Shown: positions 43,988-53,348 of the stretch, one piece after another
How positions within the stretch are numbered: position 1 is the stretch's first letter
How the letters are laid out: every line of letters starts with the position of its first letter
Assembly (NCBI RefSeq): GCF_002749615.1
Contig: NZ_CP024201.1
Coordinates: forward strand, 3,825,001 to 3,889,000
Source: Caulobacter mirabilis
GTDB lineage: Bacteria > Pseudomonadota > Alphaproteobacteria > Caulobacterales > Caulobacteraceae
Direction: 5' to 3'
Length of the DNA: 64,000 nt
Position numbers and translations under genes: made by a program
The notes under the pieces: generated by a model
Told to the model about the DNA's origin: nothing
Databases searched by the model: none
Seen by the model: only the letters and a program-made list of their open reading frames with translations

Positions 43988-44461
43988 TCAGGCGGCCTCC
44001 CTCTGCGGCTGGTCCAGGACCAGATCGAGATCGAGCAGGCTGATCATGCGGCCGTCGAGCGCGATCAGGCCGCGCACGAAGTTCTGCATCTGGTCGCCGG
44101 CGAGGTCGGGCGTCCGCTGCACGACATGGTCGGCGGTCGAGAGGATGTCGCAGACCGCATCGACCAGCAGGCCGACGATGCGGCTGCCGATCTGGACCAC
44201 GATGATCACGTGCCGGGCGGTCTCCACCGCGCGGCCCAGACCCAGACGGTCGGCCAGGTCGATGACCGGCAGCACGGCTCCGCGCAGGTTGATCACGCCA
44301 CGGACGAAGGGCGGCGAATGGGGCACGGGCGTCGCCGGTGTCCAGCCGCGGATCTCACGCACCGCCATGATGTCGACGCAGAACTCCTGCTCCCCGATAC
44401 GGAAGGAGATCAGTTCGCTGCCGTCACGGCCGTCGAGGGAAATGTCTGTCATCGAGGTCAT
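43988..44461 (-). CDS. cheW: Chemotaxis adaptor CheW
   Basis: A 157-residue SH3-like adaptor linking CheA to receptors. It shows [40 protein letters not shown] and [14 protein letters not shown], all standard CheW signatures. Its start overlaps the cheA stop by 4 bp (44458-44461). There is no extra domain. Confidence 0.95.
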   Translation of the reverse strand: MTSMTDISLDGRDGSELISFRIGEQEFCVDIMAVREIRGWTPATPVPHSPPFVRGVINLRGAVLPVIDLADRLGLGRAVETARHVIIVVQIGSRIVGLLVDAVCDILSTADHVVQRTPDLAGDQMQNFVRGLIALDGRMISLLDLDLVLDQPQREAA

Positions 44462-46710
44462 TCCGCTGCAGTGAGGACGAGGGACTCGGTACGTGGCGCC
44501 GGCGGGGGCATGCGGCGATGCGCCGTCACCAGCCCGTCGATGTCGAGGATCAGGGCGACCCGGCCGTCGCCCAGGATGGTCGCGGCGGCGACGCCGTCGG
44601 TCGCGCCGTAGTTGGTCTCGAGGCTTTTGATCACGACCTGACGCTGACCCAGGATCTGGTCGACCATCAGGGCGACCTGGCCCGCGTTCTCGCTGTCGAC
44701 CAGCAGGGCGACGCCCTCGGTCGGCTCCAGCGCTGAACGGCCGAAGCCGAGCGCCGCGCCGGTGTCGATCAGCGGCACGTAGGCGTCGCGGATCTGCAGG
44801 ACCTTGTTGTGCGGGCCCAGCGGGCGGACCTCGCCCGCGCGGGGCTTCAGGCTCTCGATGATGGCGGTCAGCGGCGCGACCAGGGTCTGGTCGCCAACGG
44901 TCACGACCATGCCGTCCAGCACGGCCAGCGTCAGCGGCAGGCTCAGCGAGAAGCGCGAGCCTTGCCCCGGGGTCGAAACGATGGTGATGCGGCCGCCCAG
45001 CGCCTGGACCGAGCGCTTGACCACGTCCATGCCGACGCCGCGGCCTGAGATGTCCGACACGGTCGAGGCGGTGGAGAAGCCCGGGGCGAAGATCAGGTTG
45101 TCGATCTCTTCGTCAGACAGCTGAGCATCGGTCGCGATCAGGCCCTTTTCGATGGCCTTGGCCTTCACGCGGACGCGGTCGACGCCCTTGCCGTCATCGG
45201 CGACCTCGATGACGATCCGGCCGCTGCGGTGGGCCGCGGTCAGACGAACCGTGCCCTCGGCGGACTTACCGGCGGCCTCACGCTCGGCCGGGGTCTCCAG
45301 CCCGTGGTCGATCGCGTTGCGGATCATGTGGGTGATCGGGTCGGACAGCTTCTCGACCACGGTCTTGTCGACCTCGGTGCCCTCGCCTTCCGTCACCAGG
45401 CGCACGCGCTTGCCGGTGGCCTCGCCGACCTCGCGGACCAGGCGCGGCATGCGCTGGAACACCGACTTCACCGGCTGCGCGCGGATAGCCATGACGCTGT
45501 CCTGGATGCCGCGGGTGAGCAGCTCCAGGTCGGTCAGGGCCAGGTTCACGTCCGTCGCCTTGCCGGCGCCGCTCTCATGCACCCGTTGGGCCAGCATCGC
45601 CTGGTTGATGACCAGCTCGCCGACTAGGTTGATCAGACGGTCGACGCGGTCGAGGTCGACGCGGATCGTCTGGGGCGGCGCGGCGGCCGTGGCGGAAGCG
45701 GCGGCTTGCATGGGGGCGCCCGCGGCGACAGCCTCCGGTTTGGGGGCAGGGTCGACCGCCGCCGCGGGTGCGGCCGGCGCCGGGTGGGGGTCCGGGGCCG
45801 GCTCCTCCTTCACCTGCAGGAGCAGTGAATCCAGCAGGTTCAGGGACTCTTCCGCCTGAGGCTCGACGGCAACCGTGTCGGCCGCGCCGCCCTCACGCTT
45901 GATTTCCAGGTCGCAGTCCTCGTCCACGAAAGCGAAGGCGTCGCGGATGTCCGCCTCGGCCACGGAGGCCGGCAGACGAACGGTCCAGCCCAGATAGGCC
46001 CCGGCCGGGTCCATCTCCTCAAGCGGCAGCAGGGCTTCGTCATCGAGCGAAACGGTCGCCTCATCGGCCAGACCGATCAGCTCGCGCAGGACCAGGGCCG
46101 CGTCGTTCGCCTTGGCGTACAGCGAAGCATGCGGCGCGAACGTGACCAGCCAGTCGCCGTCCGCCGCTTCGGCGGCCGGGGCGTCGACGCCGGCCGAGGC
46201 CAGCAGGGCGGCGAGGTCGAAGTCATCCGCCGGCGCCGCGGCCGGCAGATCCAGCGAGACCAGCTGCGGAGTGAAGTTCAGGCCCTCGATCTCGGCGGGC
46301 TGTTCCTCGAAGGCGTTGGCCGCGCCGCCCACGGTCAGGGCCATGATGGCGGCGGCGATCTGTTCGGAACGGGCCTCGTCGGCCACGCCGCCGTCGCGGG
46401 CCGCGTTGACGTGGTCGGCCAACATGTCGGCGGCGCGCAGCAGCGTCGCGACCACGGTCTCGCTCGGGTCCACCTGGCCAGAGCGGATCTGGTCCAGAAG
46501 GGTCTCGAAGACGTGGCTGAAGCGAACTAACGGATCGAGGCCGAAGGCGCCGCCGCCGCCCTTCACCGAGTGAACGGCCCGGAACACCGAGTTGATCGTC
46601 TCGGAGTCGGTCGCGCCCTGCTCCATGGCCATCAGGCCTTCCTCGAGTTGCGCGAGAAGTTCGTCGCACTCGATGAAGAAGGTCGTCCGGATCGCGTCCA
46701 TCGGGTCCAT
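44458..46710 (-). CDS. cheA: Chemotaxis histidine kinase CheA
   Basis: A 750-residue sensor kinase. The P1 Hpt domain holds His47 in [19 protein letters not shown] long Ala/Pro/Glu-rich region with a poorly conserved P2 follows, then the P3 dimerisation helices ([20 protein letters not shown]), the P4 ATPase with [15 protein letters not shown] and [16 protein letters not shown], and a CheW-like P5. It phosphorylates CheY proteins and CheB. It lies 12 bp after cheYI. Confidence 0.96.
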   Translation of the reverse strand: MDPMDAIRTTFFIECDELLAQLEEGLMAMEQGATDSETINSVFRAVHSVKGGGGAFGLDPLVRFSHVFETLLDQIRSGQVDPSETVVATLLRAADMLADHVNAARDGGVADEARSEQIAAAIMALTVGGAANAFEEQPAEIEGLNFTPQLVSLDLPAAAPADDFDLAALLASAGVDAPAAEAADGDWLVTFAPHASLYAKANDAALVLRELIGLADEATVSLDDEALLPLEEMDPAGAYLGWTVRLPASVAEADIRDAFAFVDEDCDLEIKREGGAADTVAVEPQAEESLNLLDSLLLQVKEEPAPDPHPAPAAPAAAVDPAPKPEAVAAGAPMQAAASATAAAPPQTIRVDLDRVDRLINLVGELVINQAMLAQRVHESGAGKATDVNLALTDLELLTRGIQDSVMAIRAQPVKSVFQRMPRLVREVGEATGKRVRLVTEGEGTEVDKTVVEKLSDPITHMIRNAIDHGLETPAEREAAGKSAEGTVRLTAAHRSGRIVIEVADDGKGVDRVRVKAKAIEKGLIATDAQLSDEEIDNLIFAPGFSTASTVSDISGRGVGMDVVKRSVQALGGRITIVSTPGQGSRFSLSLPLTLAVLDGMVVTVGDQTLVAPLTAIIESLKPRAGEVRPLGPHNKVLQIRDAYVPLIDTGAALGFGRSALEPTEGVALLVDSENAGQVALMVDQILGQRQVVIKSLETNYGATDGVAAATILGDGRVALILDIDGLVTAHRRMPPPAPRTESLVLTAAE

Positions 46711-46722
46711 GGACCGGTCTCC

Positions 46723-47088
46723 CTAGGCCGCGACCCGCCGGATGGCGTCGATCAGCTTGGCGGGGTCGAAGGGCTTCACGATCCAGCCGGTGGCGCCGGC
46801 GGCGCGGGCGCGGGCCTTCTTCTCCGGCTCGCTCTCGGTGGTCAGGACCAGGATCGGCGTCGTCCGGGCATGGCCTTCGGCGCGCACCGCCTCGATGAAG
46901 CCGAAGCCGTCGAGCCGGGGCATGTTGATGTCGGTGACGATCACGTCGGGCCGCTCGGTCTGCAGCACCTCCAGCCCGTGCACGCCGTCCTCGGCGGTCA
47001 CCACCGAGTAGCCGGCCTGGCGCAGCGTATGCCCGAGCATTTCCCGGATCGTGCGGGAGTCGTCGACGGCGAGAATGGTCAGGCTCAC
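46723..47088 (-). CDS. cheY: CheY-type response regulator (CheYI position)
   Basis: A 121-residue REC protein with intact phosphorylation site: ILAVDDSRTIREM, phosphoacceptor Asp in VIVTDINMPRLDGFG, Thr in LVLTTESEPEKK, Lys in GWIVKPFDPAKL. It overlaps the STAS gene by 4 bp and precedes cheA by 12 bp. This is the closest in sequence to classical motor CheY proteins. Confidence 0.95.
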   Translation of the reverse strand: MSLTILAVDDSRTIREMLGHTLRQAGYSVVTAEDGVHGLEVLQTERPDVIVTDINMPRLDGFGFIEAVRAEGHARTTPILVLTTESEPEKKARARAAGATGWIVKPFDPAKLIDAIRRVAA

Positions 47089-47366
47089 GGGAGGCGGTCC
47101 TCTTGCGCGGAGATCCAGGCGGTAGCGCCCATCAGGACGAGACCTTTGTCGAAAGCAGGTGAAGCGGCGGTGAAGACGAACGGCTGTTCGTCAGATTCCC
47201 AAGTCTTTCGCGCCGCAGCCAGCACCTGAAAACAGGGACCGCTGAGACGCTCGACATCGGAGGCGTCGATCTCCAGCGGAGCGCCGCGCAGGGCCAGCAG
47301 GGCCTCCCGCAGAGGCGCGGCCTGATCAAGACTCAGATTGGACGGGAGCTTGTAGGGTTCGGTCAC
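47085..47366 (-). CDS. STAS-domain protein in the cheX position
   Basis: A 93-residue STAS domain starting at GTG 47366 (VTEPYKLPSNLSLDQAAPLR) with GAGGAGAGC before it. The core is PLEIDASDVERLSGPCFQVL, an anti-sigma-antagonist-like motif with Ser42 near the site that is phosphorylated in SpoIIAA. It is encoded between mcpA (11-bp gap) and cheYI (4-bp overlap), as in Caulobacter where the gene is called cheX. It is not related to the CheX phosphatase of other bacteria. It may act as a phospho-switch or scaffold; function is unknown. A longer frame through the mcpA gene is an artefact. Confidence 0.85.
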   Translation of the reverse strand: MTEPYKLPSNLSLDQAAPLREALLALRGAPLEIDASDVERLSGPCFQVLAAARKTWESDEQPFVFTAASPAFDKGLVLMGATAWISAQEDRLP

Positions 47367-47377
47367 CGGCGCTCTCC

Positions 47378-49822
47378 TCAGAACTCTTCCCAGCCGTCTT
47401 CGACCACGTCGGGCTTGCGGGCCGCCCCGCCGCCGGGTTGAACGGTGCGCATCGCCGGCGTCGTGGCGGCCGGACGCGGCGGCGCGAGAGGCGTCGAGAT
47501 GGTTGCGGCGGGCGCCGCCATCGGCGCGGGACGGGTGAGCGGCCGCTGGACCGGCGCCGGCGTCCGAGCCGTCATGCGGGCCGCAGGCTCCTCGCCAATG
47601 CGGAACTTCGACACCAGCCTGGCCAGTTCCTCGGTCTCCTGGGCCAGCGAGTGGGTCGCGGCGGTCGATTCCTCGACCATGGCGGCGTTCTGCTGGGTCA
47701 CCTGGTCCATCTGGTTGACGGCGGTGTTGACCTCGTTGAGGCCGGTGGCCTGCTCCTGGGCCGAGGCGGCGATCTCGCCGACCAGGCTGTCGATCTCTGC
47801 GACCTTCTCGACGATACGCTGCAGGGCCTGGCCGGTCTTGCCGACCAGATCGACGCCCTGGCCGACCTGGCTCGAGCTGGCGTGGATCAGCGCCTTGATC
47901 TCCTTGGCGGCCTCGGCCGAGCGCTGGGCCAGGGCCCGCACTTCGGAGGCCACCACGGCGAAGCCCTTGCCGGCGTCGCCGGCCCGGGCCGCCTCGACCC
48001 CGGCGTTCAGGGCCAGCAGGTTGGTCTGGAAGGCGATCTCGTCGATCACGCCGATGATCTGGCCGATCTGCTGCGAAGACTTCTCGATCTCGCTCATGGC
48101 CGTGGTCGCGGCCTTCACCACCTGGCCGGTGGTCTCGGCGTCGGCGCGGGCGCCGGCCACGACCTCGCTGGCCTGGCGGGCGCCGCCGGCCGTCTTGCGC
48201 ACGGTGGCGGTGATCTGGTCGAGCGCGGCGGCGGTCTCTTCCAGGCTGGCGGCCTGTTGCTCGGTGCGCTTGGACAGGTCGTCGGAGGCCAGCGAGATTT
48301 CGTCGGTGCCGGTGCGGATGCCGCTGGTGTTGCTCGAGATCAGCTTCATCGCGTCCTGCAGGCGCGCGACGGCCTCGTTGAAGTCGACCTTCAGCTTCTC
48401 GTACTTGCCGGCGAAGGCGGCCTGGATACGGCTGGTCAGATCGCCCGACGCCAGATTGTCCAGCGCCTGGGCCAGGTTGTCGACGACAAGCTGCTGTTCC
48501 TGCTCGGCGGCGCGGCGGATCTCGTCGTTGCGGCGACGCTCCTCTTCGGCGGCTTCGCGCTGGCGGCGGGCCTCGTCCTCGGCCTTGTCCTTGGCGATGG
48601 CGGCCTCTCGGAAGCCCTCCACCGCGCGGGCCATCTCGCCGATGTCGTCGGTCTTGGCGATGAAGGGCACCGGAGACTGCTTGTCGCCCTTGGCGAGGTC
48701 GCGCATCCGGCCGGCCAGCGCCAGGATCGGCTTGGTCAGCGTGCCGCCGAACCACAGGCCGATGAACAGCGAGGCGAGCGCGATCACCGCCAGCGAGGCC
48801 AGGATGGTCCAGGTGATGGTGTTGCCGGTGGCCAGGGCCTCGGCCGTGCTGGCGCGGGCGACGATCCGCCAGCCGGCGCCTTCAAAGCGCTCGTTCCCGC
48901 GGGCGGTCTTCTCGGCCAGGATCTCGCCCTTGCCGATGTAGGTGTCGGAGACGCCCTTGACGTCCTTGGCGATCAGCGCGCGCAGCTGGTCGTCCGGCTG
49001 GACGCCGATCACGTCCGTCCCCAGCGACTTGCCCTCCGTCGCGCTGCTGGCGCGGAAGCTGTAGAGCATCGCGCCGTCACGGCCGAGGATGTCGAAATGC
49101 AGCTTGGTGGTGCCGATGTCCGAGTCGGTCATGGCCGCCGAGGCCATGAAGAACTGGTGGACCATCGTGTCGATGACGCCCAGGTCCATGAAGTTGACCC
49201 ACACCCCGACGGTCTCGCCGGCGCTGTTCTTCAGCGGCGCCGAGAAGGCCATCGCCCAGCCGTCGCCGCCGTAGACCCGCGACAGGGCGCCGTGCTTGGC
49301 CGGCTGCTCCATGGTCACCGGCGCCACGCCCGCGCCGCCTTTGGAGGCCTTGCCGCTCAAGGCGTCCTTCAACCAGGACTCGCCAGCGAAGTTCATGCCG
49401 TAGAGCTGGGCGGTGTCGATCTTCTTGCCGGCCGGGTCGACCGTGTTGACCCCAAGCACCTCTCCCGAGGGGGAAACCAGCATCATCAGCGGATAGATGG
49501 CGTTGGCGCGCACCTCGCCGTTCATGATGCCGACCATCTTCCCGGTGTCGTCGACCGGGCGCCAGTTCTCGGGCTGGGAGGCGGAGGGGTGGCCGGTCAC
49601 GGCCATTTCGATGTCGCGGAACCGCTCGTTCAGGAGCGTATCGAGCGTGTCGCCGAGCGCGATGGCCTGCATCTGCATGCCGGCTTCGGCCTGGCCGCGG
49701 ATCTCGCCCTTGATCACGAACAGATAGCCCGCAAACAGCAGCACCAGCGGCAGGATGGCGAACGCCATCAGCGCGGCGGCGACCTTTTCGCGCAGACCCA
49801 AAGACGACAGCGAGAAACGCAT
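47378..49822 (-). CDS. mcpA: Methyl-accepting chemotaxis protein McpA
   Basis: An 814-residue transmembrane receptor. TM1 is about residues 14-38, a periplasmic double-Cache-like sensor spans about 39-330, TM2 about 336-358, then HAMP and a long cytoplasmic signalling hairpin with tip region [21 protein letters not shown] Pro/Ala-rich linker leads to the C-terminal GWEEF, matching the CheR-binding pentapeptide NWETF. The ligand is unknown. ATG 49822 is chosen as the residue before [13 protein letters not shown]; the upstream in-frame extension is rejected. First gene of the twelve-gene chemotaxis operon. Confidence 0.94.
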   Translation of the reverse strand: MRFSLSSLGLREKVAAALMAFAILPLVLLFAGYLFVIKGEIRGQAEAGMQMQAIALGDTLDTLLNERFRDIEMAVTGHPSASQPENWRPVDDTGKMVGIMNGEVRANAIYPLMMLVSPSGEVLGVNTVDPAGKKIDTAQLYGMNFAGESWLKDALSGKASKGGAGVAPVTMEQPAKHGALSRVYGGDGWAMAFSAPLKNSAGETVGVWVNFMDLGVIDTMVHQFFMASAAMTDSDIGTTKLHFDILGRDGAMLYSFRASSATEGKSLGTDVIGVQPDDQLRALIAKDVKGVSDTYIGKGEILAEKTARGNERFEGAGWRIVARASTAEALATGNTITWTILASLAVIALASLFIGLWFGGTLTKPILALAGRMRDLAKGDKQSPVPFIAKTDDIGEMARAVEGFREAAIAKDKAEDEARRQREAAEEERRRNDEIRRAAEQEQQLVVDNLAQALDNLASGDLTSRIQAAFAGKYEKLKVDFNEAVARLQDAMKLISSNTSGIRTGTDEISLASDDLSKRTEQQAASLEETAAALDQITATVRKTAGGARQASEVVAGARADAETTGQVVKAATTAMSEIEKSSQQIGQIIGVIDEIAFQTNLLALNAGVEAARAGDAGKGFAVVASEVRALAQRSAEAAKEIKALIHASSSQVGQGVDLVGKTGQALQRIVEKVAEIDSLVGEIAASAQEQATGLNEVNTAVNQMDQVTQQNAAMVEESTAATHSLAQETEELARLVSKFRIGEEPAARMTARTPAPVQRPLTRPAPMAAPAATISTPLAPPRPAATTPAMRTVQPGGGAARKPDVVEDGWEEF

Positions 49823-49861
49823 AGACCCAATGCCCCCAAGCTCGGTTCCCGAGGGCCACAA

Positions 49862-49890
49862 TTCTCGAATACGAGAAAATTTTTGGTTAA
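49862..49890. promoter_or_regulatory. Upstream region of mcpA with palindrome and degenerate CtrA-like box
   Basis: TTCTCG-AATA-CGAGAA (49862-49877) is a palindrome 40 bp before mcpA. Beside it the minus strand reads TTAACCAAAAATTTT (49876-49890), near the CtrA consensus TTAA-N7-TTAA but with a poor second half. Caulobacter mcpA is cell-cycle controlled, so CtrA input is plausible but unproven here. Nothing else is evident in this 136-bp gap. Confidence 0.35.
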
Positions 49891-49958
49891 GCTTGGGAAA
49901 GGATATTCCGGAACGGTTGCGACGGCTGGTCACACCACCCCGTCGCCGGAACGGCCCG

Positions 49959-50561
49959 TCAGATCTGGCGGTCGCCCGCGAACACGATCAGCGCGCGCGA
50001 CGGTCCATCGCCTTTGCGGACCAGCGCATAGCCCGCCCGGGCGTCGAAATAGACCGCGTCGCCCTCGCTCAGATGCAGCGGCGCGTAGAGCTCCGAATGC
50101 AGCACCAGATCGCCCGACAGCGCCATGACATAGGCCTCGCCCTCGTCTCGGCTGAAGCCGCCGTGCTCCTCGACGCTGGCGGCGTCGACCTCGACCATCA
50201 CCGGCGTGAAGGCCTTGCGGATCAGCTCCCCGCCGGCGACCCGACCCGGGCCGGCCGAGAGGTCCATGCGCTCCCCCTGCCCGGCCCGGACCACGGAGCG
50301 GCGGCCGACCGCGACCGGCGCTCCGGCGACGCCGACGGTCCCATCCGCCTCGGCGCCGATCAGCCGCGCCATGTCGATCTCCAGGCCCTTGCAGATCCGA
50401 AGAAGGTTTTCGTAGCTGAGGGAGGTCTGGCCCAGCTCGACCTTGGACAGCGTCGACAGGGGTACGCCCGAGCGCTCGCTGAGCTGCGCCAGGGTCCACC
50501 CTCCGGCCAGCCTCAACTTGCGAATTGCCAGTCCCGCTTTTGCGGACAAACGAGAACTCAT
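49959..50561 (-). CDS. HTH (XRE) - cupin transcriptional regulator
   Basis: A 200-residue regulator. The N-terminal XRE helix-turn-helix is [40 protein letters not shown] and NLLRICKGL. The C-terminal cupin barrel ([20 protein letters not shown], then [20 protein letters not shown]) would sense a small ligand. Such cupin-HTH proteins commonly control amino-acid or polyamine catabolism. It is the last gene of the minus-strand run that contains the glutamyl genes, 96 bp after the hydrolase, so it may regulate that cluster. ATG 50561 ([10 protein letters not shown]) is preferred over an upstream in-frame ATG. Confidence 0.87.
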   Translation of the reverse strand: MSSRLSAKAGLAIRKLRLAGGWTLAQLSERSGVPLSTLSKVELGQTSLSYENLLRICKGLEIDMARLIGAEADGTVGVAGAPVAVGRRSVVRAGQGERMDLSAGPGRVAGGELIRKAFTPVMVEVDAASVEEHGGFSRDEGEAYVMALSGDLVLHSELYAPLHLSEGDAVYFDARAGYALVRKGDGPSRALIVFAGDRQI

Positions 50562-50657
50562 CAGGGCCCTTCTGGCGCACTGTTCTCCAGCGAGCGCCAA
50601 AGAACATGAGTCGCCGACGCCCCCAATCACCCATTCTGGGTTAAATGTCGATGCCTG

Positions 50658-51557
50658 CTAGCGCGGAGCGAGCGTCCTCTCGAAGAAGGCCGCGGCCTTC
50701 CCGCGGACATCCTCCGTGGCCGTCGCATTGGCCGCCACGCCCTGCCGCTTCTTGCCCGGATCATCGAACCCGTGGGTCGCGTCCTTGTAGACTTCGAGCT
50801 CGATGTCGCCGCCCAGTTTGCGGCTGCGCGCCACCAGCTTCTCGCAGCTTTCCGGCGAGACCTCCTCGTCGGCCGTGCCGATGAACACCCGCACCGGGGC
50901 GTAGGGCCGATAGCCCGCCTTCTCGAACTTCTTCTTCAGGCCGCAGCCCGGGTAGAAGGCCAGCGCCCCGCGGAAGCCGAGCGTCTTCATGTCGCCAGGC
51001 TTGTCGTCGGCCATCGTCGCCAAGGCGGCGCTGGCGCCGTTCGACCAGCCCATCAGGCCGATGCGGTCGCCGTCCACGCCCGGCAGGCCGCGCAGGTACT
51101 TCAGCGCGCCATAGGCGTCCATCGGACGGTTGTTGACCTCGTCGACCGAGAGCGGACGGTCCTTGTAGGTCCCGGCCGCGAAGCCCGCCGGGTAGCCCCG
51201 CGCAGAGAAGCTGTCGACCAGCAGAACGTAATAGCCGCGATCGGCCCAGTAGCGCGCCCACCAGCGATGGCGCTGCGAGATCGTGGACGCCTCATAGCGG
51301 CCTTTGGCCAGGGAGGAGAACAGGCCGGCCCGGCCGTGCATCAGCACCACAGCCGGCGCTTTCGCCGCCGGCCTGGCCGGGCGATACAGGAAGCCGCTGA
51401 GCGGCGTGCGCTCGACGTCGACCGCCGGAAACTCGACCCGCTCCGGCGCGCCGGCCGGAGCAACGGCTGCCGGCGTCGCGTCGTCGTCACCCTCCTGAGC
51501 CGACGCGGCGCCGGCCGTGAAGGCCAGCGCCAGGGCGAGAGCTGTGGCTCGGATCAT
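50658..51557 (-). CDS. Exported dienelactone-hydrolase-family protein
   Basis: A 299-residue alpha/beta hydrolase with signal peptide MIRATALALALAFTAGAASA. The nucleophile elbow is GLMGWSNGASAA (Ser, where true dienelactone hydrolase has Cys), the acid is Asp in FIGTADEEVSPESC and the His is in DATHGFDDPG. VLMHGRAGLFSS supplies the oxyanion region. It is probably a periplasmic esterase or amidase. It lies 36 bp after the gamma-glutamyltransferase gene on the same strand, near the end of the glutamyl cluster. Substrate unknown. Confidence 0.87.
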   Translation of the reverse strand: MIRATALALALAFTAGAASAQEGDDDATPAAVAPAGAPERVEFPAVDVERTPLSGFLYRPARPAAKAPAVVLMHGRAGLFSSLAKGRYEASTISQRHRWWARYWADRGYYVLLVDSFSARGYPAGFAAGTYKDRPLSVDEVNNRPMDAYGALKYLRGLPGVDGDRIGLMGWSNGASAALATMADDKPGDMKTLGFRGALAFYPGCGLKKKFEKAGYRPYAPVRVFIGTADEEVSPESCEKLVARSRKLGGDIELEVYKDATHGFDDPGKKRQGVAANATATEDVRGKAAAFFERTLAPR

Positions 51558-51593
51558 GTTTCTTCCCCCATAGTATAGAGCCGACCAGCGGCG

Positions 51594-53348
51594 TCAGCGC
51601 TTCCCCGTCTCCAGCGTCCGGACCACGCCCTCGCGACGGCTGTCGGCGCCGCCGACGAAGGCGCCGCCCTCCACCATCACGCCATGCAGGCCGCTCTCCT
51701 CGCCGGCGCCGCGCTTCACCTCGATCCCTCGGGCTCGCAACCCCTCTAGGATCTCTGGCGAGAACTTGTGCGCCTCCCCGTTGAAGTCGGCGCCGCGGGC
51801 GACGAGGTTGGGCAGGTCCATCGCCGCCTGCATCGGCATCTTCCAGTCCAGGACGCCGACCAGGGTCTTGGCCACATAGGCCGGGATGGCGTTGCCGCCG
51901 GGCGAGCCGATCGCGCCGACGAAGCGGCCGTCCTTGCCGAAGATGATCACCGGCGTCATCGACGAGCGCGGCCGCTTGCCGCCGGCCACCGCGTTGGCCG
52001 CCGGCGCGCCATCCTTCTCGGTCGGACTGAACGAGAAGTCGGTCAGCTGGTTGTTCAGGAAGAAGCCTTCGACCATCCGGCCGGTGCCGAAGTAGGACTC
52101 CACCGTGGTGGTCATCGAGACCACGTCGCCGTCGCCGTCGACGACGACGAAATGGGTGGTGCCGGCCGGCTCCCGGGTGGCGTCGGCCCCGACCATCTTC
52201 GCCCCTGCCGGCTTTCCGGCCTGAGGCGGCGGCCCCGCCCGTTCGCCGACCAGAGCGGCGCGCTCGTCGAGGTAGCGGGTCTCCAGCAGGCCCTGCACCG
52301 GCACGGTCACGAAGTGCGGGTCGCCCACGTAGCGGTCGCGGTCGGCGTACATCACCCGGCTGGCTTCGGCGAACAGATACCAGGCCTGGGGGTCGCTCGG
52401 CCCGCGTGTCGCGATGTCGGTCCGCTCCAACAGGCCCATCAGTTCCAGCAGGCCGACACCGCTGGCCGGCGGAGCCGGGGCGCACAGGACATAGACGCGG
52501 TAGGGCCGGCACAGGGCGCCGATCTGCTCGGGGCGATAGCCGGCGATATCGGCCAGCGTCATGCTCCCGCCATAGGGCTCGGCGCGGGTGCGGGCGACGA
52601 TCTTCTCGGCTACGGGGCCGGCATAGAAGGCGCTCACGCCTTCCGCCGCGATCCGGCGCAGCACGGCGGCGTATGCCGGGTTCTTCAGAATGTCGCCCGT
52701 CTGCAGGGGCGAGCCGTCGGGCCGCGCGAAATAGGCCTTGGCGTCCGGCGCCTTGGGCGTGGCGGCGTAGCGTTCGATCATGTTCGCCATGCGCGGCGTC
52801 ACGACGAAGCCGTCCTGGGCGGTGCGGGCGGTGGTCTCGAACAGCCGGCTCCAGGCCAGCTTGCCGTGCAGCTTCTGAACCTGCGCCAGCATGGCCAGCA
52901 CGCCCGGCACGCCGGTGGCCCGGCCGCTGGCGACGGCGTCGGCCCGCTTCAGCGGTTTGCCGTCGGCGTCCAGGAACATGCCTGGCGTCGCGCCCGCGGG
53001 AGCCGTCTCGCGCCCGTTCCAGGCGGTCGCCTGCCCGGTCGCGGCGTCGTAGTGCATCAGGAAGGCGCCGCCGGCGATGCCGCTGCTCTGCGGCTCGACC
53101 AGCCCCAGCATCGCCTGGATGGCCACCGCCGCGTCGACGGCGCTGCCGCCCTGGCGCAGGACGTCCAGCCCGGCCTCGACGGCCAAGGGATTGGCGGCCG
53201 CGACAAAGGCCCGGCCCTGCGTCGCCGGGACGGCGACCGGCGCGGCTCCGGCGGGCGCGACGGCGAGATCGGCCGCAGCGACGGGGCTTCCCGCCAGGAC
53301 CGCGGCGATCGCGGCCCCGACGATGGACGAACGGATGAGGCGGCTCAC
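51594..53348 (-). CDS. ggt: Gamma-glutamyltransferase (first copy by coordinate)
   Basis: A 584-residue exported Ntn-hydrolase precursor. It self-cleaves before the catalytic Thr397 in EPAGTTHFVVVDGDG. The gamma-glutamate-binding Arg is in WNGRETAPAGATPG (Arg113). A signal peptide (MSRLIRSSIVGAAIAAVLAG... AAA) places it in the periplasm, where it hydrolyses or transfers gamma-glutamyl groups. The GTG start overlaps the stop of the second transferase gene by 4 bp. The two are only moderately alike, so they may differ in substrate, for example glutathione versus gamma-glutamyl peptides. Confidence 0.92.
   Translation of the reverse strand: MSRLIRSSIVGAAIAAVLAGSPVAAADLAVAPAGAAPVAVPATQGRAFVAAANPLAVEAGLDVLRQGGSAVDAAVAIQAMLGLVEPQSSGIAGGAFLMHYDAATGQATAWNGRETAPAGATPGMFLDADGKPLKRADAVASGRATGVPGVLAMLAQVQKLHGKLAWSRLFETTARTAQDGFVVTPRMANMIERYAATPKAPDAKAYFARPDGSPLQTGDILKNPAYAAVLRRIAAEGVSAFYAGPVAEKIVARTRAEPYGGSMTLADIAGYRPEQIGALCRPYRVYVLCAPAPPASGVGLLELMGLLERTDIATRGPSDPQAWYLFAEASRVMYADRDRYVGDPHFVTVPVQGLLETRYLDERAALVGERAGPPPQAGKPAGAKMVGADATREPAGTTHFVVVDGDGDVVSMTTTVESYFGTGRMVEGFFLNNQLTDFSFSPTEKDGAPAANAVAGGKRPRSSMTPVIIFGKDGRFVGAIGSPGGNAIPAYVAKTLVGVLDWKMPMQAAMDLPNLVARGADFNGEAHKFSPEILEGLRARGIEVKRGAGEESGLHGVMVEGGAFVGGADSRREGVVRTLETGKR

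Noticed and set aside
47367..48755. Extension of the STAS frame back through the mcpA gene
   Set aside because: Out-of-frame shadow of mcpA. GTG 47366 with GAGGAGAGC gives a complete STAS domain.
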